Source of the DNA: an uncultured Mycoplasmatota bacterium
Lineage (GTDB): Bacteria > Bacillota_I > Bacilli_A > RF39 > UBA660
NCBI GenBank assembly: GCA_947384645.1
Contig: CANDHX010000102.1
Span: 1-5,050, forward strand
Direction of reading: 5' to 3'
DNA length: 5,050 bases
A program made the position numbers and the translations under genes. Each line of letters begins with the position of its first letter. The first letter of the stretch is position 1. Of this stretch, positions 1-4,649 are shown one piece after another. The notes under the pieces were generated by a model. The model was given only the letters and a program-made list of their open reading frames with translations. It was not told the DNA's origin and ran no database searches.

Positions 1-2
1 CC

Positions 3-95
3 CCCGTTATTAACCTAACTCCAGATTACTTCAAAACCTTAATAGGAACAGGTACCATGGCCGACCCTTTTAGAGTCGAAGGTGTTGCCCCGTAA
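3..95 (+). CDS. 3' end of an unidentified gene (partial)
   Basis: An open frame runs from the window edge (frame 3) for 30 codons to TAA at 93-95. The readable tail includes DYFKTLIGTGTMADPF and ends FRVEGVAP. Codons such as GTC before GAA and GCC before GAC match a codon-context habit seen in the genes downstream, which mildly supports real coding. In many Bacillota the gene upstream of rpsL is rpoC or an L7Ae-like ribosomal protein gene, but I do not recognise an RpoC C-terminus here. An open frame of 30 codons could also arise by chance. Product unknown. Confidence 0.35.
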   Translation, partial: PVINLTPDYFKTLIGTGTMADPFRVEGVAP

Positions 96-104
96 AATTT
101 ATAC

Positions 105-133
105 TTGTAATATACGACAAGAAATATTATAAT
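105..133 (+). promoter_or_regulatory. sigma-A-type promoter for a small RNA
   Basis: A -35 of TTGTAA (105-110), a 17-bp spacer and a perfect TATAAT (128-133) predict a start near 140. An inverted repeat CTTGT/ACAAG (104-108 and 117-121) covers the -35 and could bind a regulator. No start codon with a ribosome binding site follows before the terminator at 183-229, so the product is probably a non-coding RNA. Confidence 0.6.
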
Positions 134-139
134 CATATT

Positions 140-229
140 AGAGGAACACGCTAGAGCAAGCGTGTGTCCCCATTTGGTTACACACAGCCGATACTCTTCA
201 CAGATATCGAAGGCTGTGGTTTTTTCTTT
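140..229 (+). ncRNA. predicted ~90-nt small RNA or attenuated leader
   Basis: The RNA is inferred from a consensus-like promoter 7 bases upstream and an intrinsic terminator at its 3' end. It contains no ATG. Its 5' part forms hairpin A (ACACGCT 146-152 with AGCGTGT 159-165, 6-nt loop). A competing hairpin B (GTGTGT 162-167 with ACACAC 180-185, plus CC/GG at 170-171 and 176-177) overlaps both hairpin A and the first arm of the terminator, so the RNA could switch folds. I match it to no known family: it lacks the SRP RNA core and does not look like a T-box or any riboswitch I recognise. Its 3' end faces the convergent 25-residue peptide gene, so it could be the antisense partner of that mRNA. 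A plain transcription attenuator is the alternative. Confidence 0.45.
183..229 (+). terminator. intrinsic (Rho-independent) terminator
   Basis: CACAGCC (183-189) pairs with GGCTGTG (212-218), extended inside by GATA (190-193) with TATC (205-208) across a 3-nt bulge. A run of six T, then C and three T (220-229), follows. The T-tract lies only on the plus-strand side, so it should stop plus-strand transcripts. On the minus strand the hairpin is followed by TGTAACC, so it is unlikely to be an efficient terminator for the convergent peptide mRNA. Confidence 0.8.
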
Positions 230-235
230 AAGTAA

Positions 236-313
236 TTATTTTATCAAAAGATAAATGATAATACCTAAAGTGATATATAAAAATATGATTAAATGACGAT
301 TGGTCTTTTGCAT
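236..313 (-). CDS. 25-residue hydrophobic single-helix peptide, possible type I toxin-like
   Basis: This minus-strand frame starts with ATG (313-311) and stops at TAA (238-236). It encodes MQKTNRH, then 17 uncharged residues (8-24, rich in Ile, Leu and Tyr), then a final Lys: one predicted membrane helix with a basic N-terminus. Support for translation is a strong AGGAGG (330-325) with an 11-nt spacer, and a minus-strand promoter (459-431) whose transcript would have a leader of about 110 nt. A nearer ATG at 322-320 is followed at once by TAA, so 313 is the usable start. Size and composition resemble type I toxins such as Ibs, ShoB or Fst, without recognisable sequence identity. The facing small RNA gene fits that idea. 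It could equally be a small membrane-protein regulator or a chance frame. Confidence 0.5.
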   Translation of the reverse strand: MQKTNRHLIIFLYITLGIIIYLLIK

Positions 314-325
314 ATTTTACATAAC

Positions 326-393
326 CTCCTTTTTCTTGAGTTAACTCTTACACCAAAACCACCTGTGAATAATTTTTGTGAAGAAAAATGGAG
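326..393 (-). promoter_or_regulatory. SD-masking helix in the peptide mRNA leader
   Basis: In the minus-strand transcript, CUCC-A-UUUUUCUU (393-381) is complementary to AAGAAAAAGGAG (337-326), which contains the peptide gene's Shine-Dalgarno. That gives 12 base pairs with a single bulged A. Such pairing would hide the ribosome binding site until the leader is refolded or processed, as known for several type I toxin mRNAs. A/T-rich stretches pair easily by chance, but the GGAG/CUCC part is less trivial. A perfect palindrome GAGTTAACTC (338-347) lies in the loop. Confidence 0.35.
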
Positions 394-430
394 AAACAAA
401 CAAACCCTCTTTAAGCATGTTCGGTAATCT

Positions 431-459
431 ATTAAAACACAGCCATAAAACAATGTCAA
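431..459 (-). promoter_or_regulatory. minus-strand promoter for the 25-residue peptide gene
   Basis: Read on the minus strand, a perfect -35 TTGACA (459-454) and a -10 TTTAAT (436-431) are separated by 17 bp, predicting a start near 424. It points away from the rpsL promoter and towards the small hydrophobic peptide gene, whose start codon lies about 110 nt downstream. Confidence 0.55.
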
Positions 460-565
460 ATCGCATATCTAAAAGGGAAATTTGGCAAAAAGCGAACTTT
501 GTAATACTCGGTTATAAAAATTTTCTAAAATGATGTAAGAAGAGCGATTTTTAATAAGTTTTCTA

Positions 566-594
566 TTGACTCTCTATACTAGTTGTGATATATT
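566..594 (+). promoter_or_regulatory. str operon promoter upstream of rpsL
   Basis: A -35 TTGACT (566-571), a 17-bp spacer and a -10 TATATT (589-594) preceded by TGA, which gives an extended -10 (TGn). Transcription should start near 601 and give a leader of about 88 nt before the rpsL ATG. The strength fits ribosomal protein genes. It also implies that the operon need not depend on read-through from upstream, where the terminator at 183-229 would block it. Confidence 0.7.
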
Positions 595-605
595 ATTTTT
601 GCATT

Positions 606-641
606 TAAATTTCGGTTCTACTTAGGTAGAACCTAGATTTA
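606..641 (+). promoter_or_regulatory. hairpin in the rpsL leader, possible autoregulatory RNA element
   Basis: GGTTCTAC (614-621) and GTAGAACC (626-633) form a perfect 8-bp stem with a TTAG loop. The stem continues below one C/T mismatch through 612-606 with 635-641 (one G-U pair), about 15 pairs in all. It begins within about 5 nt of the predicted transcript start. No T-tract follows, so it is not a terminator. A second small stem at 653-668 precedes the ribosome binding site AAAGGA (677-682). Ribosomal protein operons are often controlled by a product binding the leader; that role is inferred here. Confidence 0.5.
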
Positions 642-688
642 TGGGAATTTTGATACACCGGGGTGTGTGTACATAGAAAGGAAAAGTT

Positions 689-1102
689 ATGGCAACAATT
701 AACCAGATTGTAAGAAAGGGCAGAGGAAAAAAAGTTAGAAAAGGTAAAAGTCCTGCTTTAAATGTAGGTTTAAACAGTTTAAAGAGAAAAGCAACCGATA
801 CTAACCATCCTCAAATGAGAGGTGTTTGTACCCGTGTTGGAACAAAAACACCTAAAAAACCGAACTCAGCTCTTCGTAAATACGCACGTGTTAGACTTTC
901 TAATGGACGTGAAGTCGATACTTATATACCAGGAGAAGGACACAATTTACAAGAACACAGTGTTGTATTAGTACGTGGAGGTCGTGTAAAAGACTTAATC
1001 GGTGTTCGTTATCACATCGTACGTGGTGCACTAGATACACAAGGCGTAAACGAACGTAAACAAGGACGTAGTAAATACGGTACTAAAAAACCAAAGAAAT
1101 AA
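689..1102 (+). CDS. rpsL: 30S ribosomal protein S12
   Basis: S12 lies at the decoding centre of the small subunit and affects decoding accuracy and streptomycin response. The 137-residue length is usual for Bacillota. Visible family signatures are TPKKPNSALRK (54-64), GHNLQEHSVVL (84-94), RGGRVKD (96-102) and the C-terminal RKQGRSKYG. The start is set by AAAGGA (677-682), 6 nt before ATG. Lys56 and Lys101, the two streptomycin-relevant lysines in Bacillus numbering, are present, as is Asp102, the residue methylthiolated by RimO in E. coli. The unusual residue is Ile104 in KDLIGVRYH, where almost all bacteria have Pro (E. coli P90/91). It is the first gene of the operon, 24 nt before rpsG. The family assignment is certain. 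Confidence 0.98.
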   Translation: MATINQIVRKGRGKKVRKGKSPALNVGLNSLKRKATDTNHPQMRGVCTRVGTKTPKKPNSALRKYARVRLSNGREVDTYIPGEGHNLQEHSVVLVRGGRVKDLIGVRYHIVRGALDTQGVNERKQGRSKYGTKKPKK

Positions 1103-1126
1103 GATAAAATATAAAGGAGGAAAATT

Positions 1127-1594
1127 ATGCGTAAAAGACGTGCGGTAAAACGAGATGTCCTAGCGGACCCTATATATAATTCAAAAGTAGTTACTAAACT
1201 TATAAATCAAATCATGCACGATGGAAAACGTGGTACTGCTGAGAAAATTTTATATGAGGCATTCGATATCGTTAAAGAAAAAACTAATGAAGACCCAATA
1301 GAAGTCTTCAATAAAGCTATGGAAAACATCAAACCTGCATTAGAGGTTAAATCTCGTCGTGTGGGTGGAAGTAATGTACAAGTTCCACTAGAAGTAAGTG
1401 GTACTCGTAGTCAAGCTTTAGCACTTCGTTGGCTAGTAAATTATGCTAGACTTAGAAATGGTAAAGGAATGGCACTCAACTTAGCTAATGAAATTATGGA
1501 TGCTGCAAATGGCGTTGGTGGAGCTGTTAAAAAGCGTGAAGATACTCACAAAATGGCTGAAGCTAATAAGGCATTTGCTCACTATAGATGGTAG
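1127..1594 (+). CDS. rpsG: 30S ribosomal protein S7
   Basis: S7 nucleates assembly of the 30S head by binding the 3' domain of 16S rRNA, and contacts the E site. The 155-residue length is normal. Family signatures are AVKRDV near the start, DPIYNSKVVTKLIN (14-27), EVKSRRVGG (73-81), RWLVNYARLR (101-110) and the invariant C-terminus AVKKREDTHKMAEANKAF followed by AHYRW. The start is set by a near-perfect AAAGGAGG (1113-1120), 6 nt upstream. Residues 91-97 (SGTRSQA) differ from the usual RPxRRxx stretch, losing several arginines, which suggests divergence at an rRNA-contacting surface. The stop TAG is part of the fusA ribosome binding site, so termination here and EF-G initiation are probably coupled. 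Confidence 0.98.
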   Translation: MRKRRAVKRDVLADPIYNSKVVTKLINQIMHDGKRGTAEKILYEAFDIVKEKTNEDPIEVFNKAMENIKPALEVKSRRVGGSNVQVPLEVSGTRSQALALRWLVNYARLRNGKGMALNLANEIMDAANGVGGAVKKREDTHKMAEANKAFAHYRW

Positions 1595-1598
1595 GAGG
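1592..1598 (+). promoter_or_regulatory. fusA Shine-Dalgarno overlapping the rpsG stop codon
   Basis: TAGGAGG serves both as the rpsG stop (TAG, 1592-1594) and as the fusA ribosome binding site, 8 nt before the fusA ATG at 1607. A ribosome ending rpsG would sit on this site, which favours translational coupling of S7 and EF-G. Confidence 0.85.
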
Positions 1599-1606
1599 AA
1601 TAAATT

Positions 1607-3682
1607 ATGGGAAAAAGAGATGTACCTATTGACCATTTAAGAAATATAGGTATTATGGCACATATAGATGCCGGTAAAACAACTACAACTGAACGTATTT
1701 TATTCCATACAGGAATAACTCATAAAATCGGAGAAACTCACGATGGTGAGTCTCAAATGGACTGGATGGACCAAGAAAAAGAAAGAGGTATCACTATCAC
1801 AAGTGCAGCTACAACTGCTCATTGGAAGGGATATAGACTCAATATCATAGATACTCCAGGACACGTCGATTTTACAATCGAAGTTCAAAGAAGTCTTCGG
1901 GTGCTAGATGGTGCGGTTGCTCTAATCGATGCTCAAGCTGGTGTTGAACCTCAAACAGAGACCGTTTGGAGACAAGCAAATGAATATAAAGTACCGAGAA
2001 TGATTTGTGCAAACAAAATGGGCAAAATAGGAGCAGACTTCTATTATAGTTTAGGCACTATTAAAGATAGATTAGGTGCAAATGCAGCTCCTATCGAACT
2101 TCCAATTGGTGCTGAAAACGAGTTCTGTGGTGTCGTAAATCTAGTTACGATGAAAGCTTACAAGTTCGATGGAACTGAACAAGAAAATGCAGAAGAAATC
2201 GAAATACCAGCTGACTTAAAAGATAAGGCAAACGAGTATAGAACTAAACTTATCGAAGCAGTAGCTGATTTTGATGAAGAATTGATGATGAATTACTTAG
2301 ACGGAAAAGAAATTACTGAGGAAGCTTTAAAGGCTGCAATCCGTAAAGCTACTTTATCTGTCGAGTTCTTCCCAGTACTATGTGCTGATGCATTATCTAA
2401 CCAAGGTATTAAACCACTTTTGGATGCTATCATCGATTACTTACCTGCTCCAACCGATGTCGAAGCTATAGAATGTACAGATAAAAACGGCAATGATGTA
2501 CTTCGTCATCCAAGTGATTCTGAACCATTCACAGCTTTAGCATTTAAGATTATGGCTGACCCATTTGTTGGACGTTTGTCATTCTTCCGTGTATATTCTG
2601 GAGTACTACAAAGCGGTTCATACGTTTTAAACTCTACTAAAGGTGAAAAAGAACGTATCGGTCGTGTACTTCAAATGCATGCTAACCAAAGGAAAGAGAT
2701 TACAGAAGTTTATGCTGGAGAAATCGCAGCTGCTGTCGGACTTAAATATACAACTACTGCTGATACTTTGTGCGATGAAAAAAATCCTTGCATCATGAAG
2801 GGTATGGAATTCCCAGAACCTGTTATCGATATAGCTATCGAACCTAAGAGCAAGGGCGATCAAGATAAGATGGCTTTAGCTATTCAAAAACTTGTCGAAG
2901 AAGATCCGACTCTAAGAGTTAAAACAGATTCTGAAACTGGACAAACAGTATTATCTGGTATGGGAGAATTGCATTTAGATATCATCGTAGACCGTTTAAA
3001 ACGTGAATACAATGTCGAATGTAATAAAGGGCGCCCACAAGTTGCTTATCGTGAGACAATCACTAAGGCCGCTGAATGTGAAGGTAAATATATCAAACAG
3101 TCTGGTGGTCGTGGACAATATGGACACGTATGGGTTAGATTTGAACCTAATCCTGGAAAAGGTTATGAATTCGTCGACGAAGTTGTCGGTGGTGTAGTAC
3201 CTCGTGAATATATTCCAGTCACAGATAAAGGTCTTCAAGAAGCAATGGCAGGTGGTGTTTTAGCCGGATATCCTGTTGTCGACGTTAAAGCTACTTTATA
3301 TGATGGATCATATCACGATGTCGACTCATCTGAAATGGCCTTTAAAATTGCAGCAAGTCTTGCATTAAAAGAGGCTAAGAACAAATGTAATGTCGTGCTT
3401 CTAGAACCTATTATGAAGGTTACTGTCGATGTTCCAGAAGAATATCTAGGTAACGTAATGGGTGACTTGACTAGTCGTCGTGGTCGTCCACTCGGACAAG
3501 AATCTATCGGAAATACTTTGAGGATTTCTGCTATGGTTCCATTATCTGAGATGTTTGGTTATGCGACAGATTTGCGTAGTAATACTCAAGGTCGTGGAAA
3601 CTTCCAAATGGAGAAAGATCATTACGAAGAAGTTCCTAAATCTATCGCCGATGAAATTATCAAAAAGAATAGTGGTAATTAA
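1607..3682 (+). CDS. fusA: translation elongation factor G with atypical guanine-recognition motifs
   Basis: EF-G is the cytosolic GTPase that drives translocation of tRNA and mRNA and, with RRF, ribosome recycling. The 691-residue length is standard, with the usual layout: GTPase domain (about 1-285), domain II (about 290-400), III (405-480), IV (483-600) and V plus C-terminal helix (600-691). Seen directly: G1 AHIDAGKT (18-25), G2 GITIT (61-65), G3 DTPGH (82-86, including the catalytic His), domain III GMGELHL (451-457), domain IV loops SGGRGQYGH (499-507) and YHDVDSSE (569-576, with the tip His570). The odd part is the nucleotide pocket: G4 is NKMG (136-139) instead of NKMD, preceded by CA rather than the common FV, and G5 is CADA (259-262) instead of CGSA. 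Everything else looks functional and under selection. Loss of the G4 Asp would normally weaken GTP specificity, so either the G5 Asp261 compensates or the lineage tolerates it. Family call certain; nucleotide preference unknown. Confidence 0.97.
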   Translation: MGKRDVPIDHLRNIGIMAHIDAGKTTTTERILFHTGITHKIGETHDGESQMDWMDQEKERGITITSAATTAHWKGYRLNIIDTPGHVDFTIEVQRSLRVLDGAVALIDAQAGVEPQTETVWRQANEYKVPRMICANKMGKIGADFYYSLGTIKDRLGANAAPIELPIGAENEFCGVVNLVTMKAYKFDGTEQENAEEIEIPADLKDKANEYRTKLIEAVADFDEELMMNYLDGKEITEEALKAAIRKATLSVEFFPVLCADALSNQGIKPLLDAIIDYLPAPTDVEAIECTDKNGNDVLRHPSDSEPFTALAFKIMADPFVGRLSFFRVYSGVLQSGSYVLNSTKGEKERIGRVLQMHANQRKEITEVYAGEIAAAVGLKYTTTADTLCDEKNPCIMKGMEFPEPVIDIAIEPKSKGDQDKMALAIQKLVEEDPTLRVKTDSETGQTVLSGMGELHLDIIVDRLKREYNVECNKGRPQVAYRETITKAAECEGKYIKQSGGRGQYGHVWVRFEPNPGKGYEFVDEVVGGVVPREYIPVTDKGLQEAMAGGVLAGYPVVDVKATLYDGSYHDVDSSEMAFKIAASLALKEAKNKCNVVLLEPIMKVTVDVPEEYLGNVMGDLTSRRGRPLGQESIGNTLRISAMVPLSEMFGYATDLRSNTQGRGNFQMEKDHYEEVPKSIADEIIKKNSGN

Positions 3683-3707
3683 CGATTTAAAAAAGGCGTT
3701 TTGATTT

Positions 3708-4223
3708 ATGGGACGAGGAAAGTTTAAACACAATAAAAAGTGTACACAGGTTCAAAATGATGAATTTAAAAGTGGACTTTCTCTTGGTGCTACAAAAGCT
3801 TTAAGTAACTGTTCAAAGGAAGATAGGGAAAAAGAGACCTTATCTCCTTTGAGTAGTGAATATTACGTCAAAAGGGGCTTTAGTAGAGAACAAGCTGAAA
3901 AAATGGCAGAGCTTTATACGGGCTTTGACGAATTTGAAAGAGAGTTTGCTTTAGACTATTTAGATGACCAAGATTATTTGAAGGAGTCACTTCCTATTAA
4001 AGAAATTTCAATAGATGGTGAAACCGTTCCAGTAGTCGAATTCAGCACTCCAGATGAAACCATTTTTGTAAGTGCTCTATTGTATGAAGGCAATTCTATT
4101 CATCCAGAAGAAATCGAAATAGATGAAGAAGAACCGGCAACACTTTTAAAGAGTTCCTATGGAACATATGAAACCGTCGGAAAAAGAATTTCTTTATCGC
4201 CCAAAAAAGGTTATAAAAGATGA
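3708..4223 (+). CDS. uncharacterised 171-residue protein between fusA and tuf
   Basis: I do not recognise this protein. It starts 25 nt after fusA. The only upstream site is a weak AAAAGG (3691-3696) 11 nt before ATG, and no other in-frame Met occurs before residue 66, so the start is fairly secure. It has a basic head (MGRGKFKHNKK), a helix-rich middle (about 50-92) containing KRGFSREQAEKMAELY and acidic-aromatic text such as FDEFEREF, and an acidic segment EEIEIDEEEP (134-143) before a basic tail. There is no signal peptide or membrane segment, so it is probably cytosolic. The GFSREQAEKMAEL stretch faintly recalls small UBA-like helical modules, but that is speculation. Codon use resembles the neighbours, with more rare AGG, suggesting modest expression. 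Its stop overlaps the next gene by ATGA, so the pair is translationally coupled and probably functionally linked. Confidence 0.85.
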   Translation: MGRGKFKHNKKCTQVQNDEFKSGLSLGATKALSNCSKEDREKETLSPLSSEYYVKRGFSREQAEKMAELYTGFDEFEREFALDYLDDQDYLKESLPIKEISIDGETVPVVEFSTPDETIFVSALLYEGNSIHPEEIEIDEEEPATLLKSSYGTYETVGKRISLSPKKGYKR

Positions 4224-4567
4224 GAGAAGACGCTAGTAAAAGCGATGTAATCATAGGTACTATTGGGCACGCCGATTATAAAAAGACAACTCTGAGTGAG
4301 GCAATCGATAAATATATCGATAAGTCTCAAATGAGTGGTTGCAGCAAAAGGACTTTGGAAAGCGATTTACAAGAAAAGGTAACTACTTCTATAAATTCGT
4401 CTAAATCGGCGGAATTCGATAGGATTTTACAATGTGCGACGCTTATCAGTTTGCTTTATAACAAAAGGGAATTATTAAAACTTATGGGGCGAAATGAAAA
4501 TCAGAAAAGGTTTATGATGAGACCTTTAAATAAAAGAAAAATCTTTTCGTCAAGAGATTATAAATAA
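4220..4567 (+). CDS. 115-residue protein with a degenerate EF-Tu N-terminus
   Basis: Residues 6-36 align without gaps to residues 9-39 of the EF-Tu encoded just downstream, sharing V.IGTIGH.D..KTTL..AI.KY and about 18 of 31 positions. The P-loop reads GHADYKKT (16-23) where EF-Tu has GHVDHGKT, so the essential Gly before Lys is Lys. After residue 36 the similarity ends: the rest is Ser/Lys-rich and probably helical, with no G2, G3 or G4 motif, so it cannot be a complete GTPase. Base 4256-4271 matches tuf 4695-4710 with one mismatch, as expected from an old partial tuf duplication. AAAAGG (4205-4210) lies 9 nt before ATG, and the start overlaps the previous stop (ATGA). AGG codons are frequent, unlike in the ribosomal genes. 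It could be a domesticated EF-Tu fragment, for example a mimic or regulator, or a decaying duplicate. Function unknown. Confidence 0.75.
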   Translation: MREDASKSDVIIGTIGHADYKKTTLSEAIDKYIDKSQMSGCSKRTLESDLQEKVTTSINSSKSAEFDRILQCATLISLLYNKRELLKLMGRNENQKRFMMRPLNKRKIFSSRDYK

Positions 4568-4585
4568 TATGACGCTTAATAAAAA

Positions 4586-4612
4586 TAGTACTTGATATTT
4601 AAACAAGTATTA
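4586..4612. repeat. inverted repeat overlapping the tuf -35
   Basis: TAGTACTTG (4586-4594) and CAAGTATTA (4604-4612) form a 9-bp inverted repeat with one G-T pair and a 9-nt centre. The left arm includes the first three bases of the -35 and the right arm lies in the spacer, which is an operator-like position. No T-tract follows, so a terminator for the upstream gene pair is less likely. Confidence 0.5.
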
Positions 4613-4620
4613 GATAAAAT
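4592..4620 (+). promoter_or_regulatory. tuf promoter
   Basis: A -35 TTGATA (4592-4597), a 17-bp spacer and a -10 TAAAAT (4615-4620) predict a start near 4627 and a leader of about 23 nt, followed by AAAGGA (4635-4640) 9 nt before the tuf ATG. This would let tuf be expressed apart from the rpsL-rpsG-fusA part of the operon. Confidence 0.6.
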
Positions 4621-4649
4621 AATATTAATTAAAGAAAGGAAAATTAATT

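Larger units (their letters stand above)
314..688. other. gene-free regulatory region between the divergent peptide gene and rpsL
   Basis: No credible gene was found here. Leftward it holds the leader and promoter of the peptide gene (to 459). Bases 460-565 show no convincing signal. Rightward lie the rpsL promoter (566-594) and leader (about 601-688). Two short frames are present: 11 codons at 641-676 (plus) and 25 codons at 418-341 (minus). Neither has a ribosome binding site. No tRNA, CRISPR array or insertion sequence is visible. Confidence 0.5.

Noticed and set aside
341..418. A 25-codon minus-strand frame starting about 6 nt after the predicted start of the peptide mRNA.
   Set aside because: It has no ribosome binding site and no protein-like character; it could only be leaderless, which I cannot support.
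641..676. An 11-codon frame (MGILIHRGVCT) in the rpsL leader, a possible leader peptide.
   Set aside because: It has no Shine-Dalgarno and its ATG lies at the base of the hairpin; a frame this short is expected by chance.
3691..3707. A terminator just after fusA (AAAAGGCGTTTT).
   Set aside because: The stem would be only four A-T pairs; the sequence works better as the weak ribosome binding site of the next gene.
1700..3733. Several open frames of 60-80 codons opposite or offset within fusA (for example 2627-2863 and 2996-3238 minus, 3003-3197 plus).
   Set aside because: They lie wholly or mostly inside the clearly coding EF-G gene, show no ribosome binding sites and read as low-complexity shadows.
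4221..4223. UGA read as Trp (mycoplasma code) joining the two unknown genes.
   Set aside because: Reading through TGA adds only a few codons before a TAA in that frame, and every other gene uses TGG for Trp with no internal TGA.
4586..4612. A terminator for the gene pair upstream of tuf.
   Set aside because: The hairpin is AT-rich and no T-tract follows; it overlaps the tuf -35, so an operator or chance repeat is more likely.
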